From positions 71,948 to 135,947 of the forward strand of contig VTPC01091297.1 in assembly GCA_011009095.1 (NCBI GenBank): a stretch of 64,000 nt of DNA. The letters are read 5' to 3'. A program made the translations under genes and the position numbers. Every line of letters starts with the position of its first letter. Positions within the stretch are counted from its first letter, which is position 1. The DNA is from Ignelater luminosus. Taxonomy: Eukaryota; Arthropoda; Insecta; Coleoptera; Elateridae. Positions 62,886 to 64,000 of this stretch are shown here, one piece after another. Under the pieces are notes generated by a model, which did no database searches, was not told the origin of the DNA, and was given only the letters and a program-made list of their open reading frames with translations.

Positions 62886-64000
62886 TAGTTAGTTACTCTT
62901 GAGAAATTATTTTTTTTTAATTGAATAGACGAGAAATATATTGATAAATTGTAGAAATGGACCCCGAATTTGTTTTTCAGGAAAGTTAAGCACATTAAAG
63001 AATCCAGAGTTGGGCCAGTGAGACGACTGCTTCAGGATATACAGAGATATGGACGGTAAAGGGCATATTTAAAGACAAACCCTGGCTACCTTCCACCAAA
63101 GCGCTCTTTTTTTTGACTATCTTAAGGTGACCCGAAGTCGGACTTTGTCTTCCATTAATCTTTTTAAGTAAACCAAATATGAACACGCATCGAGTTGAAT
63201 TTTCTAAAACGCCACCGACGATGGCCCAAAGTCAAGCTTTTCTCTCCATGAACCTTCTTCAAACAGCTAAAAACAAATCTGAGTTTTCCTCAGTGCGCAT
63301 TAAATTTTGAAGCCAGACCTGAAAGAGTCACCTAACAACTCACAGTAAGCAAGCTACTGGGATCAAATTGTTATTTTAGAAGTGTTGTCATTTAATTTTT
63401 TTCGCCGTAGGTTTTACTCAAGGACTTGAACTAGACTTTCACAACTGGAATTTTAAGTTTCCTCATTAATTCTAGATATCTAGGATTTTGTGATTAAATA
63501 AGAGTTAGACTGTAACGTAAAAGCTTGCGTTACAGTATTAACATGAATGAACACTAGGAACGCTTAGTCCTAGGCCAGCTGAACTCAAGTTGGTAGCTTT
63601 TAGGTGTGGAGAAGTAGAGATTATACTCACAATAAAACACAGGAATTTAAATTTAACCACAAATATATTGGTACTAAATAAAATTTCTATAATCAAAATC
63701 TTAACCAAAAATCAGGAGTATATTGTCTATACTAATATAAAACTAGTAATCAACATGTAAATTGAAATTTATATGAATAAAAATCATTAGTTATTAAAAG
63801 ACAAAGTTATTAAGCCTTAACTAATAAAAAAGATTATTAACGTCTAATAACACAATATTAAACCCAAAATTGCAAGTAGTCATAATTCATGACGTTAATT
63901 AAATCTCAGATTTGGTAACTACAAGAAGGTTAAGTTGAATACAAAAATAAAATGTAATGCAAAGAAAAATTGAATATTGACACGAAATAAATTCAAGGTT
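62886..64000. other. AT-rich stretch after the gap
   Basis: No gene recognised. A hairpin CTGTAACG...CGTTACAG lies at 63510-63535. Confidence 0.4.

Noticed and set aside
62312..62995. Long open frames of 196 and 223 codons on both strands
   Set aside because: They run through the N gap; there is no sequence behind them.
1..64000. CRISPR arrays, operons, phage or bacterial genes
   Set aside because: Spliced exons, eukaryotic transposons and AT-rich intronic DNA throughout; no regularly spaced repeats or prokaryotic gene layout.
10844..64000. Further Robo exons (Ig2 and on)
   Set aside because: I looked for cysteine/tryptophan Ig patterns with splice sites on the plus strand and found none; short exons could still have been missed.

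Overview
The window looks like a piece of a large, AT-rich arthropod (most likely insect) nuclear genome. It is dominated by non-coding DNA and by decayed transposable elements typical of insects: LINEs, Tc1/mariner relatives, piggyBac, hAT, gypsy and many MITEs whose ends read like TA-cAGGGTGTCC. A beetle or a related insect is my guess from the repeat types and a DUF1091-type gene; the sequence does not prove the order.

Only two host-type coding units are well supported. One is a single 306-bp plus-strand exon (10538-10843) encoding the first immunoglobulin domain of a Roundabout (Robo) axon-guidance receptor, closest by eye to the Robo2/Robo3 type. It has consensus AG and GT borders and is phase 1 at both ends. 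No other Robo exon was found, so most of the window is probably very large Robo introns (more than 10 kb upstream and more than 53 kb downstream). The second is a small four-exon gene of the DUF1091 family (19764-20461, plus strand), with a signal peptide and a poly(A) signal, lying inside the presumed downstream intron. One of its splice junctions is awkward, so it may be a functional nested gene or a recent pseudogene.

Layout: 1-1045 LINE 3' end; 3.9-4.9 kb LINE with RNase H remnant (minus); 7.2-8.8 kb internally deleted RTE-like LINE (minus); 9.6-10.2 kb piggyBac remnant (minus); 10.5-10.8 kb Robo exon; 14.4-15.4 kb inverted-repeat element; 16.3-16.5 kb palindromic MITE with tRNA-like B boxes; 19.2-19.6 kb LINE tail; 19.8-20.6 kb DUF1091 gene; 21.8-22.5 kb hAT element; 23.4-24.8 kb diverged duplication plus an unclassified ORF; 26.3 kb MITE; 27.0-28.1 kb second RNase H LINE (minus); 28.9-29.2 kb palindrome; 34.5-37.2 kb a MITE and two large fold-back elements, one carrying a DDE transposase end; 41.3-42.0 kb SINE-like units; 49.7-49.9 kb GC-rich block; 51.0-52.3 kb nearly complete mariner (DD34D); 53.0-53.6 kb gypsy remnant; 54.3-55.1 kb Tc1 remnant (DD34E); 60.8-62.2 kb nearly complete Tc1/mariner-superfamily element whose transposase seems to need splicing; 62344-62885 an assembly gap (N).

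I see no operon, phage, CRISPR or other prokaryotic system, and no convincing new multi-gene system. The more novel signals are the nested DUF1091 gene, the intron-containing transposase with an unusually long catalytic spacing, the fold-back element built from inverted transposon 3' ends, and a few CTCF-like motifs.
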